From positions 62,001-126,000 of the forward strand of contig NW_026570275.1 of the NCBI RefSeq assembly GCF_019649055.1: a stretch of 64,000 nt of DNA, read 5' to 3'. A program made the translations under genes and the position numbers. Below are positions 33,934-46,958 of the stretch, one piece after another. Every line of letters starts with the position of its first letter. Position 1 is the stretch's first letter. The notes under the pieces were generated by a model. That model did no database searches and was not told the origin of the DNA. It was given only the letters and a program-made list of their open reading frames with translations. The stretch comes from Paramacrobiotus metropolitanus. Its lineage: Eukaryota; Tardigrada; Eutardigrada; Parachela; Macrobiotidae.

Positions 33934-36900
33934 ATGGACAAAGACAAAGATAATGCGGAACCGACATCTAACAGCAGCCAGGGAAGCAGGAGCTCCCGAG
34001 GATCACAGCAAAGCGCAGTTGATCCTTATAAAAAGGAATACAAGTCGCTCGCACGTCCAGTCGGACATGACAGACAGACCCGAGCGGCCGTGACCTTTGC
34101 AAGGAAGGACAGCAAAGGCAGCGACAGCACATACCAAGTGGCGCTTGGAGCTACACAGAACGAAGAGAGCTCCAGCGGAGACGGAAAGCAAACTCTCGCG
34201 TCTGCGGCGGGAAGTAAACCGATGAACCAGAAAAGGTCACTGGTGAGGATGGAACCACAAAAATGGAAGCGGAGGCAGTTGGGGCATCACAGTTGGATGC
34301 TACCATTGTCAGAACAGAAGAGCAGGATAAAAACGTGAACCTGGCTCAAAGGGTTGCTGGAAAGACAAAGGTCACCGAAGAGGAATTGGCTGAACTTGGA
34401 TTGGATGACCTTTCATTGAATGACAAAACGGCAGACGATGACCTTTGGGCAACTCCAATGGTCTCAGATGAATCCAATGAATCGTACTTCACGGATGATG
34501 AAACGACGATGAATATGTCGTTCCAATCCGCGATGAGACAAGCTGACCGTGCTGAAGAGATGACACCGTTTAAGGACATACCCGAGCACCTTATTGAACG
34601 AACGAAAACTGGAAAGGTCATCAATGTTAGACCGCCATCACCAAACAGTCCCACAACGACTCTGCGGGCTCGTGTGAGGGAGCTGGAAAACGAACTCGAG
34701 GCCAAGGAAAGTCAGGCAATGAAACGAACAAAAGAAAACCGGGAAAAACTGTCGTCGCTGGAAACCCGAATATATGAATTGGAACAACAACAGGTTGACT
34801 TGGAGAGCACGGCGGACGAATGGAAAATCAAATATGAACGTCAAAGAGAACTCGCGGAAGAATACCTGAAGATGGTAGATGACAGAGAAATGGAAGGTCA
34901 TCTTGCAGTCAATGACCTTAACGAGGGTATGTCGGAAGAATCAGCGGAAAGGTCACGACACTTAGCCGAATTGAAAGACGAATGCGATTCGTTGAAACAG
35001 AAGGTCACCGAAGCCGAAGCTAAGAGGGACGATTATGCGACCAAACTCGCTGAGGCAACCTAGCGACTGTTGATAAACACTACCGAAGTGTTTAAGCTCA
35101 GGAACGACCTGAAGCTGCGAGATGAGAGCATCTGAACTCTCCAGAAGGAATCACAGGACCGTCAGAGAAGAGCCGACGATGCCGTCAAAGTGGCTAAGGA
35201 CCTGCGGGATCTTACAGCCACCGAAGGCGCACGGTTGAGCAATGAAATAAGACAGGTCATGGAAGAGAATAAGGTGCTGAAAGAAAACATCGGAAAGGTC
35301 ACCGAAGAGAATACCGAGTTGAAAGGAGCCGCTAAGACAATTGCCGAACAGGGCATGAGGTGGGAACACGAGGCACACCTCTTGGACGTAAAGGTCACGG
35401 CGCTCGAACTGAAAGACAAAGAGTGGCAAGAATCAGTCCACCAGCAGACACAGGAGATCATCAAGCTCAACACGGAGCTGATTGATATGACCCAAACAGT
35501 GATGACAAGAGAAGACGAGGTCACCCAGACGAAAAATCAGCTGAAAGCAGCAGCCGAGGAATACATGAAGTTGGAGAGGGATGTGACCCAGTTGGCGGAA
35601 CACATTAAAAGGACGGAGAATGACACTGAAAAGGTCATTCAGGAGAAGACTTTCCAACTCCATCAACACATGTTGAAGGTCAAGGAGGAGAATCAGAACT
35701 TGAAAACTGAGAAAGAAGAATTCCAGCTTAAAGTCAGACGCCTCGAGGAAGAAAATAAGGCGCTCAACATGTCGATAAAACACAAGGACGAACAGTTGTT
35801 GCAATATGGAGTTCGAACTGCGACAGTGGAGTCTCCCCCGCCCAGTTACAGCAAGGCGCATGAAACGGGCACGGGCAAAAGCTTCCATTTTGAAATGCCA
35901 TTACGAACTGGCACCGGCAGAGGAAATGTTAAAGCAGAACAGGACGGTGAAAAGGTCAAAGAAGACAAAGAGCCACCATCGGAAGGTTACCCGCATATGA
36001 TTCGGGGCGATCCTTCCCAATTTCCCCCGCATATTGAAACGAATGTGTTCATCGACGAAGCCCGACGGGACAGACCCTCCAGCCGGCAAGAGCGCCTACG
36101 GAAGTCCCGCTACGGAAAGGCGAAACGAAACCAAAATGACGATGAAAATAGCGAAGAAGAGGATGACCCGACAGCAGAATCCACAGCGGCGCAATTGACA
36201 AAAGCGCTCAATTCGATGGCTCGGAAAACGACGTTAGTGACCTTTGATGGAAGTCGCGATGCAGTTAATGGCTGGACACAACTGGTCAGGGATACGCAGC
36301 GAACCTACCGACTAACTGATGATCAAATTTTAATCGAAATAGCTAGCGCGGTGAAGGGACCGGCAAAAATCTGGTTCGAAGGAGAGAGAGAAATCGCACT
36401 CCAGGAAGAGATCGAATATACGGTTACAGAATGGATGACCAAATTCAAGGATGAATATGGCGACCGTGATGAAGAAGTCCTTGGCTTACGAGAAGCCATG
36501 GCAAGGAAATTCGACCTTGGAAAAGAATCGCTTGACCAGTTTTATCAAGCGATCATGAAATACAAGGCGAAAAGGATCATTACTGAGAAGCAAGCAGTCG
36601 GCTTCCTTATCGAAGGATGCAGAATCGACAGTGACCTTTATAAGGCACTGCGTACACAGCAGTGCAGAACGCCAACCAAAATTAAAGACTTCTTCCGACA
36701 TTGGTCAGCTGGAGAAGAGAAATACAAGGCTCCCAAAAGTCAACGCAACCAAGATTACGTGACCATCCGGTCTGGACAAGTCGAAACGGTGCCACAACAA
36801 AGGGTCGCGGCAGCACCAGTTCAGCAGCCGGTTGAATACCGAAGGGAGGCTCCGATGCAAGAGGTCACCAAGGAAGTGACCTTTATCGACAGCCAGACGG

Positions 36901-37754
36901 GACAGCCACTTACATATGCAATGGTAGCTGCAATACAGGCGGCGGCTCAAGTGAGACCGGCACTTCAGAATGTGGCTCCACCAGCACCACAGAATGTGGC
37001 CCCTATGAATACTGGGTTACCACAACAAGGAATGGGTAACGGAAATTTCGGTGGAAACGGTTATGGAAACGGAAACTGGAACGGAGGTCAAGGAAACTTC
37101 CAGAATCAAGGCCAAGGACAAGGCAACTTTCAGCCGAACAGAGGGAATCAGAACAACTTCCAGCAGAATCAAGGGTCACGAACTGAATTCAAGTTCCAGA
37201 TGATTGACGGATGGGTGGCGAACAATGCGCAGATGTGCCAATACTGTATGTATGGCAATCACCAGACGCAAGGATGCAAGTTCGCGAACACACCACCAGA
37301 ACAGAACCCGAATCTGTTTGCCTTCAGAGAATGGCAACGACTGCGCGGCCTGGGTGGTTGGCGTCAAGCAGTGGGAAACGGATATGACATCATCGCCCAA
37401 TGGTACCAGCATAAAGCCAGCTTCCCAAATCAGAATGGGAATGGGAATTATGGAAACGGGAGCGGAAATGGAGGTGGCCAAGGCGGTGGCAATCGTGGCG
37501 CCTACCGCGGTGGCTACAGAGGGAAAAACAGAGGATTTGGCCGCGGAAATTGGAACGGCGGCAACCGAAACGGTGGAAATGGAGGTGGCCAAGGAAATTA
37601 CCAACAGGGTGGTGGCCAATACAACAACGGCGGCGGCGGACAGAATATGAACTCGGCTAATGATATCGGACAACAACAAGGAAATGTACAAGGAAATGTT
37701 CAAGGCGCTCAACAAGGAGGTGCGCCGGTTCAGGGAAACGGGCAAGATCAGTAG
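33934..37754 (+). pseudogene. gag: gag polyprotein (three breaks in this copy)
   Basis: ATG at 33934. The first 100 residues are Ser-rich; a frame change occurs near 34250 beside an A-run, and TAG (35061) and TGA (35133) interrupt the next frame. That frame otherwise continues to the stop at 37752-37754, for about 1270 residues in all. Residues encoded at 34650-35800 are a long heptad-rich coiled coil. A retrotransposon capsid domain lies at about 36225-36740 (VTFDGSRDAVNGW, IWFEGERE, FLIEGCRID). A CCHC zinc knuckle is at 37236-37277 (C-x2-C-x4-H-x4-C) and the tail is Gly/Asn-rich. The coiled coil of about 380 residues before the capsid is unusual. The capsid and knuckle package genomic RNA. 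AAAGGTCA sites occur in several codon phases throughout. Confidence 0.85.
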
Positions 37755-37775
37755 GCGCCGGTGAGCCTACTGATC
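37733..37775 (+). promoter_or_regulatory. -1 programmed ribosomal frameshift signal (gag to pol)
   Basis: The heptamer GGGAAAC (37733-37739) is in the correct X-XXY-YYZ phase of gag. After a 6-base spacer, a perfect 11-bp stem (GATCAGTAGGC, 37746-37756, with 37765-37775) closes an 8-base loop. The gag stop at 37752 lies in the first arm. A -1 shift at this heptamer enters the open pol frame exactly, which is open through the overlap. Confidence 0.88.
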
Positions 37776-37820
37776 GACCCGACCCTAAACCACCGGATAA
37801 ACGGGGAACGGAAAGGTCAC

Positions 37821-38071
37821 CACTGCAGAATGGTACTGCAGTGAATGCGACAAAGGCAACGGCTATATGGATGCCGCCACAGGAAATTGAAACGGCTAAA
37901 TGGATGTCGTCATTGCAAAAGGAAATTGAAACGGCTATAAGGATGCCGTCACAGCAGCAAAACGAACTGGTTATCGGGAAACCAGTACAAGCGGATAAAA
38001 GGTCACCGCAGAATGGTACTGCGAGTCGAAACGCGCAACGGGACCAAAGGTCACCGCAGAATGGTACTGCG
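37821..38071 (+). repeat. Three coding-region hairpins with AATGGTA loop
   Basis: CACTGCAG-AATGGTA-CTGCAGTG at 37821-37843 and CGCAG-AATGGTA-CTGCG at 38007-38023 and 38055-38071. The loop is constant while one stem pair changes on both sides (T-A to C-G). An AAAGGTCAC site lies directly before each hairpin. Confidence 0.55.
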
Positions 38072-40093
38072 AGTGGAAATTGTCGTGACGGTAGCGCGAC
38101 ACTGCGAACAGCGCAGCAAAATGAAAGGTCACCGTATTGCAGCGAAAAGGTGTTGGCTGAACGCCGTGCATTACGCAATGCGAAGATTCAACAGGCACTG
38201 TTGAACCAGAAGAAACCGCAGAACGACACGACACAAGAAGAAAATGAGCAACATGCGAAATTCCGGAAATATTTGGCAGAAAATAACAAAGCGAATGAGT
38301 TACGTTGTGACTGTTACGGAGATATAAAGCCAAAGTTCTGGAATTGCTCAGAGGACGAAGATGAGAAGTTGATAAGGCAAAAATGGACGGAGCAGAATAT
38401 CACTGCTAACAGAAGAGATGCAAGGTCACCTTCCGTAGGAAAAGTTCAAGTGAAAGGTCAAGGAGCGAGTGCGAACGCTAAAGGTCACGGCGACAGCGTC
38501 GTGTTAAAAGGTCAAGAAAAAGACTTGACGCTGCGAACAGCGCAGAAGAATAATAGCGAACCGGCACAGCAGAACTCCGATGACTCACTTGTGGATGCAG
38601 TAACGCTGCAACGGAAGGAAATATGGCAAAAGGCAGCCTACAGACCGAATGGGAATCACGGGATGTGGATACCCGTAACGCCAAAAGCAAAGCAGAAAGC
38701 GGGAATGTCACAAGAAGATTACTGGGACATGCGAGAACTGCGAACGCAACATGAGAGAAAACGACTGGAAGAATTGGTTACCGGGAAAGAAGGTAAAAGG
38801 TCACCGAACCTTGCTCCAGTATTCAACGCAACTGAATACAAGAATGCACAAGCTGACCGGAATAACCCGCGAAACGCACCGCCGGAAGATAAACCGCCGA
38901 ATTATGGAGAAAAAGTTCCCATACAAAAGTTGACGGGCGGCGGATTTGTCATGAAGCGCAATGAAAGGTCACAGGACTTAGCGCAAAATGAACAAAAGGA
39001 ACGGCTAAATGAGATGGCGCAAACGCAACAGAGTAGCGCAGTTGAAAGGTCACGGGACTTCTCACAAGCACTACAAAAGGACGCCAATGACAAGTCACCA
39101 GCCCGAACAGACGGGATGTCTTCGCAAACTGATCCAACGAAAACGAACAATGAAGTGTCTGCAAAGGTGATTGAATGGATGACCGAAAAGGGATATGACA
39201 TGGTAACATATAAAAGGTCACCAAATGAGATGAAAGATAGCGAAGAAGATGAATTGAAGCAAGCTGACCAAATAACAAGTGAAGTCATTGAGAAGCTGCG
39301 AGATAAACGAAACGAAAACCGCAAAGAGGAACTGATCCATGAGACGATAAATGAAGTAACTAAAGGTCACGTGGCTGGCACAAAAGCAAATGAGCAAGTG
39401 CAGAATGTTGAAAAGGTCACCAGTGGTAAAACGGCTGCAGAGAAGCCAGCAGACAAGAAAAAGCCGCAAAAATTCTACGACGTTCGAACTAACGTCCCAC
39501 ACAGGATTGATAAGCTGAGCGAAATACTGAAAGGTCACAGTACTTCAGCGAAAGGGCAAGTGCTTCCCGATATGGATCCGGGACCAGTATCGTTAATTCC
39601 TGTGAAATGCAAGATACACACATTGAAGATTCAAAACGGAAAATTGCCCAAAAGAATTGAAGCGTACACACATGAAGTGAAAGTGGGAGACATAAAGGTT
39701 AACGCAATGTTGGACACCGGCGCTGAGACGTCGCTGATCAGCAAACCGTTTTGCGAGAAGAATGGACTTCATATGCTCCCATTGCCACCAGACAGACTGG
39801 TGAAGATTAACGGAATCAGCGGAACGTCAGGATTCCTGGTGACACATTACTGCGTTGCACCAGTGACCTTAAGAAAAAAGACTAGTGAACATTCCTTCTA
39901 CGTCCGACCGAAATGTGATGACGTCCAGGTGTTATTGGGATTTGACTTCTTGGAGAAGAAGTTTGTACTGATGGATAACGAAGGTGAAGAAGAAAAAGAA
40001 GATGACCCCAAACCAGTCGCCAAAGTCCAAGTCGGAAAGGTCACCGAACTTGTAAAACAGACGAGAAATGCTCAGACTGATAATAAGGTGCTA

Positions 40094-40705
40094 ATCCCAG
40101 TACCAGAGGCACCGGGAAAGGAGCAGAAAAAGGTGGCGCAAAAAGAATTGTCGACATTTGAGCAGCTGAAATTGATCCAACAGGAGATTGAAAATACATT
40201 AAACCGGACACTGCTGACACAAAAGGGAAGAGAAAAGGTCATCCCAGTACCAGAGGCACCGGGAGTAACAAAAGTGCAGCAGAACGTGACAAAAGCACAG
40301 CAGGAAGAAAATATCCCAGTACCAGAGGCACTGGAAACGAAAAATGAAAATGGAAATATTGAAAAAGTTATCCCAGTACCAGAGGCACTGGGAACGAAAG
40401 ATGAAAGGTCACCCGTTGAGAATTTGGCGCCAGAGCCGGATCCGAAAAACGTCAGCAAGACCTTTTTCGAACCACGATCTGCTAATGTACATGAAGCCGG
40501 AGAAAAAGATTTGCAAAGAGTACCAGAGCGTACCCCGAATCTTTTCGAACCTCGATCTGATACCGGAAACGACGAAAGGTCACCAACACTTGAAGAGATA
40601 GCTGCCACACAGAAAGAAGCGACAGCTGCAGCGAAACAATCGCTTGTGCCTGGCATGGAGTGGGCAAAGCCTATCCCAGTACCAGAGGCACTGGGAATAA
40701 AGACG
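40094..40705 (+). repeat. Five PVPEA-coding hairpin repeats
   Basis: Copies near 40094, 40240, 40313, 40370 and 40674 share TCCCAGT-ACCAGAGGC-ACTGGGA or close variants (ACCGGGA in two, ACTGGAA in one), a stem of up to 7 bp with a 9-base loop. They encode IPVPEAPG/IPVPEALG in the spacer after the protease. Confidence 0.55.
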
Positions 40706-43700
40706 GCTAAAGTCGGGAACGATAGAAAGAGTGAAAGGTTACGGATATTAAAACGAATAGCTGAAGAAGAACAGATGTTCGCGAGCGAAATCCGCAATAA
40801 AGCACTTGAACAGTTGAAAGGTCACCAACAGAACAATGGAACAGAGATGATCGAAATATCCTCAGACGATGCGAGTGTAACAGAAGTCGAATTTGAGCAG
40901 AAAGCCACAACACAGGAGAAGGAGATCGCAAACCAGCAAACGAACCGAAGGATATTAACTCCAGAAGAACGAATGGGGAGTTGCGGACACGGTTACTACC
41001 TGGATCCGTGTAGAGTGCAACCACAATGGGAATGCACTGAATGTTGCCAAGACGCCTCCCAAGATGACCTTTCAGAATGGCCGAAATGTAACGCTGCATT
41101 ATCAAATCTTAAAGGTCAAGTCCTCGAGAAAACGAAGAGCATCATGCGGACAAACGAAATGTGGAAGCCACACATCGAACGGTATCATTGGAATAGATAT
41201 CGGACTTGGTTGTCATGCGTGAAAAACTTTATTATGGGGAGAGGAAAATGGCTGAACCATTGGCAGCAACGTGCGGATAATGGAATCCAAGATCCCTTTG
41301 AACCGGTAAAAACGGAACGGAAACTCGAAAGAGAAATAGACGCAATGAACGAAGAAGTATAGCTATGGGAAGAAGCGAGAATAGAACTGTTCTGGGACTT
41401 TCGCATAAACCACATGTACAAAGGTCAAGGGAGAACGGTTATATTTCCAACGGGACTCGGCACACCGGTATATGAATTAGTGGCGGAGTTCTGTAAAGCA
41501 CTGAAAGACAATGACTGGGACATATTTGAAAAATATTGGACGAAATTCGAAGCGGAGATTCCCACATTCGATACAAAGGAAATGCGAGAATTGCAAGTAA
41601 CCCGGAAAAGAAGATTACCGGAATTGATGGAGAAGAAAAAGGTGACCTTTGCACCAGATCCAGATGGAGTCGACTACCCAGAACGAGGTGGTGATACGTG
41701 GTACATGTACGAAACGATTCCGAGTGATGACTGGGTCACTGAAGAGCTGATGACAAATTGTGTCTTCGTTAGTCCTAAACGACCTAAAGGTTATGAAACG
41801 GTCCAACAGGACGAAGTTGATAAGGTGATTGCAAAAGAAGCAGAGAAAGAAACAGCCAAAGAGAAAGCTGAAGGAGGATCGAACGAAACACAAGAAAGTT
41901 CAAAATCGGCCTTCGACATTGCACAGATGTTAACGGGCAGAGAAGAAATGTGGAAGAAGTTTAAAGAGGAAGTCGAAAGGATATCGAATGAACAGCAAAA
42001 CCCAGTAACTGAAGCAAAAAACGGGGAAAGGTCACTCGATAACGGTGAGGAATGTCCGCCGGTCGAGTCGACCGAAAAGCCATTAACGAACCTCGAGAAA
42101 ATAGAAAAGTCAAAATCGGACGAAGAAAGGTCAAACTCTGATCAGACAGAAAGGTCGTCAACACGAGTACGGGTAACAAGAAGCCACCGAGAATCGCCGC
42201 ACGAAATGGGCGCAAGGCAAAGGAAGCGGACAAACCTCTGCTCAAAAATTCGAAAGCGAAAAAACTTAGTGATTCGCGAGAAAACGAAAGTGACCTTTCA
42301 TCAGAAGACGAAGGAGTTGATGAGCGTCCACTTGAAAAGGCTAACAAAGGTCAAGCCGATGCACAAGAATACGAGAGCAGCGATTCGGACTCGGAATGGA
42401 CGAGTTCAAGCGATAACTCAACGACTTCAGAAGATTCAGGCGTAGGTGACCTTTCAGAACAAGAAGACTTAATGGATCTGGATGAAGATGACGAAGTGGA
42501 CGAAGAAAAAGAAAAAGAAATTAAAGTCAGAAGATTGAAAATGGAAAAGGCTAGAATGTCGAAAGATGTGATTAAGGTCTACAGTGACCAAAGAATTAAA
42601 TTGAAACCGTCAAACTGCACACGGGTAAAGGTCAAGATGGGAAAATATGCACCGGCTCAGAACAAGTTGATGTTTACACCGGTCCCACAAGTGGAAACTG
42701 AGGTGCAACCGTTGGCAGGTGTGACGGATCACAGGGGAAAATACTTTGAAATCGTCATCGCGAATCATAGCAGCAAATACCGGGTTGTGAAGAAAAATCA
42801 GCTTCTCGGATACGTTGAACCGTATGAACATATGAAAAACGTAAAGGTCAATGCTGGGACAGTAAAGAACGTGCTCGAGGACCCAGAGGTGGACGATACG
42901 ACGAAAGCTGAACTGACAAAGATAATTGGAAACCTGAAATTAGGACCTGACCTAACTGAGGAACAAAAGAACGACGTGTATAACGCGTTCTGGGAATTCT
43001 GGAAGGTCTTACCGACGTCCAAGAAACCTTATGGAGATGTAAAAGGGGTTACTCACGTTATCGATACGGGAGATGCGAAACCAGTCAAATGTAATCCGGC
43101 CAGAACGAGTTGGACAGGCCGTGAATTCATCACAAAGCATATAGAAGAGATGTTGGCACAAGATGTAATTGAACCGTCAGATGCCGAGTGGAGCTTTCCA
43201 GTCGTGTTGGCTGTGAAAAAGAACGGCGACGGAACGATGGGAACCAGATTTTGTGTCAATTACATCATGCTTAACAAGCTAACGAGAAAGAATAATTACC
43301 CGTTACCGAATCCAGATGAGTTGCTCGACGCTTGCGCAGGCAACAAATACTATGGGATTCTGGCAGATCCCAATGGATCCAGCGTCAATCAACAAGACGA
43401 CCTTTGTAACGCAAGACGGAATGTATCGATTTAAAAGAATGCCATTTGGAGTTTGTAATGGACCAGCAACATTCCAATTGTGCATGGATAAAGTACTGTC
43501 GAAAGCGAAAAGAAAGGGTTGCGTTTTCGGGTACATCGACGATGTAATTTTCGCCGGAAAAACGTGGGTGATTTTCATGCAGAATCTGAGAAACGTCTTA
43601 ATGAGTCTAGTTGAAGCGGGATTTACAATAAAGCCAACGAAATGCGAATTTGGAATGAGACAAATGGGATTTCTGGGTCATATACTCAGTGAAGACGGAA

Positions 43701-46139
43701 TTAGAATGGATCCGGAAAAGGTCACCGCGGTCTCAGAATTCAAACGACCTCAAACTGAACGACAATTAAGGTCATTCCTTGGACTGGCGAATTATTATCG
43801 CAAGTTCATAATGGGATATGCACAGAAGACTTGTCATTTGTATGAGCTGTTGAGACAAGACAAACAAGTAAAGAAAGACTGGACGAAAGTGCACGAAGAC
43901 GAGTTCAACAGTTTGAAACAACTGCTGTGTGAAGGTCCAGTATTGGCGAAGTTTGACCCCGCGAAACCGACCGTTATTGAATGCGACGCAAGTAAAGAAG
44001 GAATTGGAGCGGTGCTGTCACAAGATGGACATCCAATCGCGTATGCGAGTCGCGTCCTACACGGAGCAGAAAGAAATTACGGTGTAACGGAATGGGAATG
44101 TCTGGCAGTGGTCTTTGCTGTCAGAAAGTTCAAGCCATTCATCGACTACGCGGAATTCACCGTAAGAACGGATCACCAGGCGCTGACCAACCTATTGAGG
44201 TCGGAAACGAATAAAGTTGGAATGAACCCGCGTTTGACGAGATGGGCAATGGCGCTGCAAGGTCACCAGTTTAAAATCGAGTATAAGCCGGGAAAATATT
44301 GTGACAATGCGGACGCGTTATCAAGAGCGCCGATCGAAGGGCCAACGTGTCATGAAGAAGAATTCGACGAAATTCCAAATTTTAAAGATTATAAGAAAGA
44401 ATTCGACACGAAAGAACCAGCAATCGAAATTGGACAGCTGTTCCTACAGATGGTGGAACAGAGAGAAAAACGTTTAAAGGTCACTTCTGCTACGGCGAAT
44501 GAGTCGGCTGAAAACGAGGCAAAAGTGAACCGGGTAAAAAGCTGGTTGCCCGCTGTTAGCGACCTAAAGGTCACCGGACTTGACGCGGAATCCGAAGATC
44601 AAAATGGAAAGGTCACCGGACTCAGTGAACTAGCGGAGAATAGAGATGACCTTTGGGAAACGGATAGAGTTACACAAGCGCTGAACGAGTGTCCGATTAA
44701 GTTGCTGAGGTTTCCGAAACAGACGAAAAAGAGGTATAAGCCATTACCACGTTGTAAGGTCATCAAAGATTGGAATGAACTCAGTACGGCGACAGTCCGC
44801 ATTGTCAACCTGCAAGGTGATGAAGAAGAGGAAGATGACTCGAACTTGCAGTTGCGTAATAAACAGTTGAAAGATCCCCATCTGGCAATGATAATAGATG
44901 AACTGGAACATCTACCAGATGCTGAAACGAGATCGAAATTTGAAGTTCATTACCAGTTGTGGAACGGCATACTATACCGAGTAAAGGATAAAAATGGGAA
45001 ACTTGAAAGGTCATATGTGGTACCGTTGTCAATGCGAAGAGCGATAATCCACGCATTGCACGACGAGAAAGCTGCAGGACATTTGGGATTTGAAAAGACA
45101 CTGTCAGCAATAAGACTGCGTTATTATTGGGACAGAATGAGTACTGATGTGAAGAATTACATACTCGCCTGTCAAGGATGCCAATTTCGCAAGACACCGA
45201 GGAAATGTCCACCCGGTAAACTACAGGAGATAAAAGTCGGACATCCGTTCTTCCGAGTGTATGCCGACCTGAAGGGACCACTGTTACCATCGAAGAAACG
45301 TGGATATAAGTACATAGCGGTGTTTATCGATCAGCTGACGAAATATGTGATCGCTGTACCGATGAAGACGGCAACGGCTAAAGGATTTGCAAAAGTAATC
45401 GTAAAGCATGTGATACTGGTACACGGGGCACCACACATCTTACACACGGATCGTGGACGACACTTCACAGCTGAAGTTTTGACAAAGGTCACCAATGTGT
45501 TTAAGATTAAACACACATTTGGAACGGCATACCATCCAGAAGGTCAAGGCCAAGTCGAAAGACAGATGCAGACGATTGCGGATGGCCTGGCGTAGTACTT
45601 GAAAGCGGGAAACGAAAGAAAGTTTAACAAGTACCTTCCATATGTTATTTCGGCGATGAACAGAGTCGTACACGCCACAACTGGATATTCAGCCTACTAT
45701 ATGCTACACGGCAGAGAAATGACAATGCCGGAAGATGTGGTCACAAAAACGAATATACCCGACGATTATGGGACTCCAGACGAATGGGTAGAGACCACGA
45801 AGAAGAACTTGACCTTTGCAGAAGAAGTGGCAAAATGCAATATCAAGGATGCTTACGAGCAGAACGCGGAAATTTACAACAAGAAGAAATCGGAGCCGAA
45901 CTTTAAAGTGGGCGACCTTGTATTGATACGATTACCAAAGGATACGAAACAAGGGAAGAAAGAAAATCAATCAGACTTTAAGTCGAAATACGATAAAGTG
46001 TGGAAGATTCTGAGTTTCCCGCGAACAAATGAAGCTGAGGTGATTGAGCAGAACCCGAAGAAGGAAGCAGACTTAAAGGTGGTCTCGATCGACCGATTGA
46101 AGCTGTGGCATCCGCCATTACCTGAGAAGAAAGATTCGC

Positions 46140-46610
46140 AAAAAGTATCAGAGCGTACCTCGAATTTTTTCGAACCACCTCTGCTACCTGAAATGGAACA
46201 AGGAACAGTAGAACGAGAACGTACTCAAAAAGACTCGACAGAATCTTTTTTCGAACCACCTTTGCTTCCCGAAACGGAGAAAGCTAATGGAAAAGGAGAT
46301 GAATCAGAGCGGAGTCCGAAAAATGACTCAGTCACACAACAGAAACCATTTTTCGAACCACGCTCTCTGCTACCTGACACAGGTAAACCAAAAAAGAAGA
46401 GAGGGAGACCGAGGAAAGAGGATAAAGACTTTGAGACAGCGGTTACAATAAAATTGAACGCGGAAGCTGGGAATCTGGCAGAAAGGTCACCGGAAACTGG
46501 TGACCTTCCTGTCACATTACCGAGCTGCCAGAACGATGGCGAAGTACCAGAGCGTATTTCCAAAAAGGACTTACAACAATCCTTTTTCGAACCACGCACT
46601 GCTACGGTGA
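46140..46610 (+). repeat. FFEP-coding inverted repeats after integrase
   Basis: Four copies near 46150-46190, 46215-46260, 46300-46375 and 46540-46605 (with two relatives at 40440-40560) end in TTTTTCGAACCAC. Each is preceded by a complementary arm. The inner pairs differ from copy to copy but stay paired: CGAAAAATG/CATTTTTCG, AAAAAGGA/TCCTTTTT and AAAAAGA/TCTTTTT. Confidence 0.5.
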
Positions 46611-46927
46611 ATGATAATGACCTCATAGAAACGAGAAAAGAGGAAATAGAAGCGGTCAAATCAAAAGCTGAACAATTGGGCCGTGATATAGCGAAAGCCA
46701 TCGAGGAGAGAAAGGCTAAACAGAAGAGAAAGAAATTGACTCCTACAGAATTGCTGACCCAGAAAGGTGAAGTTGAAGATGCGGCCGACAAAGAACTCCT
46801 TGATCGGATAACTAAAGGACGCAAAGAAAATCAACCCACATAAATACGAATAGGGGGTTACTTCACTAAAAATAGGAGTTGGGAAGGTGTAAAAAGGTCA
46901 TCACCGTTAAAAAAGCTAACCAGTGTT

Positions 46928-46942
46928 GTTTCATTATTACAG
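46928..46942 (+). promoter_or_regulatory. Likely splice acceptor before accessory ORF 1
   Basis: A pyrimidine-rich run ending TTATTACAG lies 16 bases before the ATG at 46959. This suggests that downstream genes are expressed from spliced subgenomic RNA, as env is in retroviruses. The donor was not identified. Confidence 0.4.
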
Positions 46943-46958
46943 AAGGTAAGCTCAGTTA

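Larger units (their letters stand above)
37740..46843 (+). pseudogene. pol: pro-pol polyprotein: retropepsin, RT, RNase H, integrase (broken in this copy)
   Basis: About 3000 residues entered by -1 frameshift. A repetitive 650-residue spacer comes first, then retropepsin (LDTGAETS near 39710, LLGFDFL near 39935). A further spacer of about 950 residues separates it from RT (RFCVNY near 43245, MPFGVCNGPATFQ, YIDD at 43532-43543). RNase H follows (ECDASKEG, TEWECLA, RTDHQAL, near 43980-44190), then integrase with a HHCC zinc region (45050-45190) and the catalytic D, D and E in YADLKGP, HTDRGRHF and GQVERQ (45260-45565). Breaks: TAG at 41360-41362, a frame change near 42180, a deletion with frame change near 43350-43365 that removes RT motif A with its catalytic Asp, and TAG at 45593-45595. 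The tail after integrase has FFEP repeats. The spacers, normally absent in gypsy elements, account for much of the extra length. Confidence 0.88.

Noticed and set aside
34250-34270. Second programmed frameshift inside gag at the A-run
   Set aside because: No in-phase slippery heptamer with a following stem; a simple indel fits better, given the other breaks in this copy.
37204-37754. Long overlapping frames opposite or beside the Gly/Asn-rich gag tail
   Set aside because: They are by-products of the low-complexity GGN/AAY codons and have no domain or start context.
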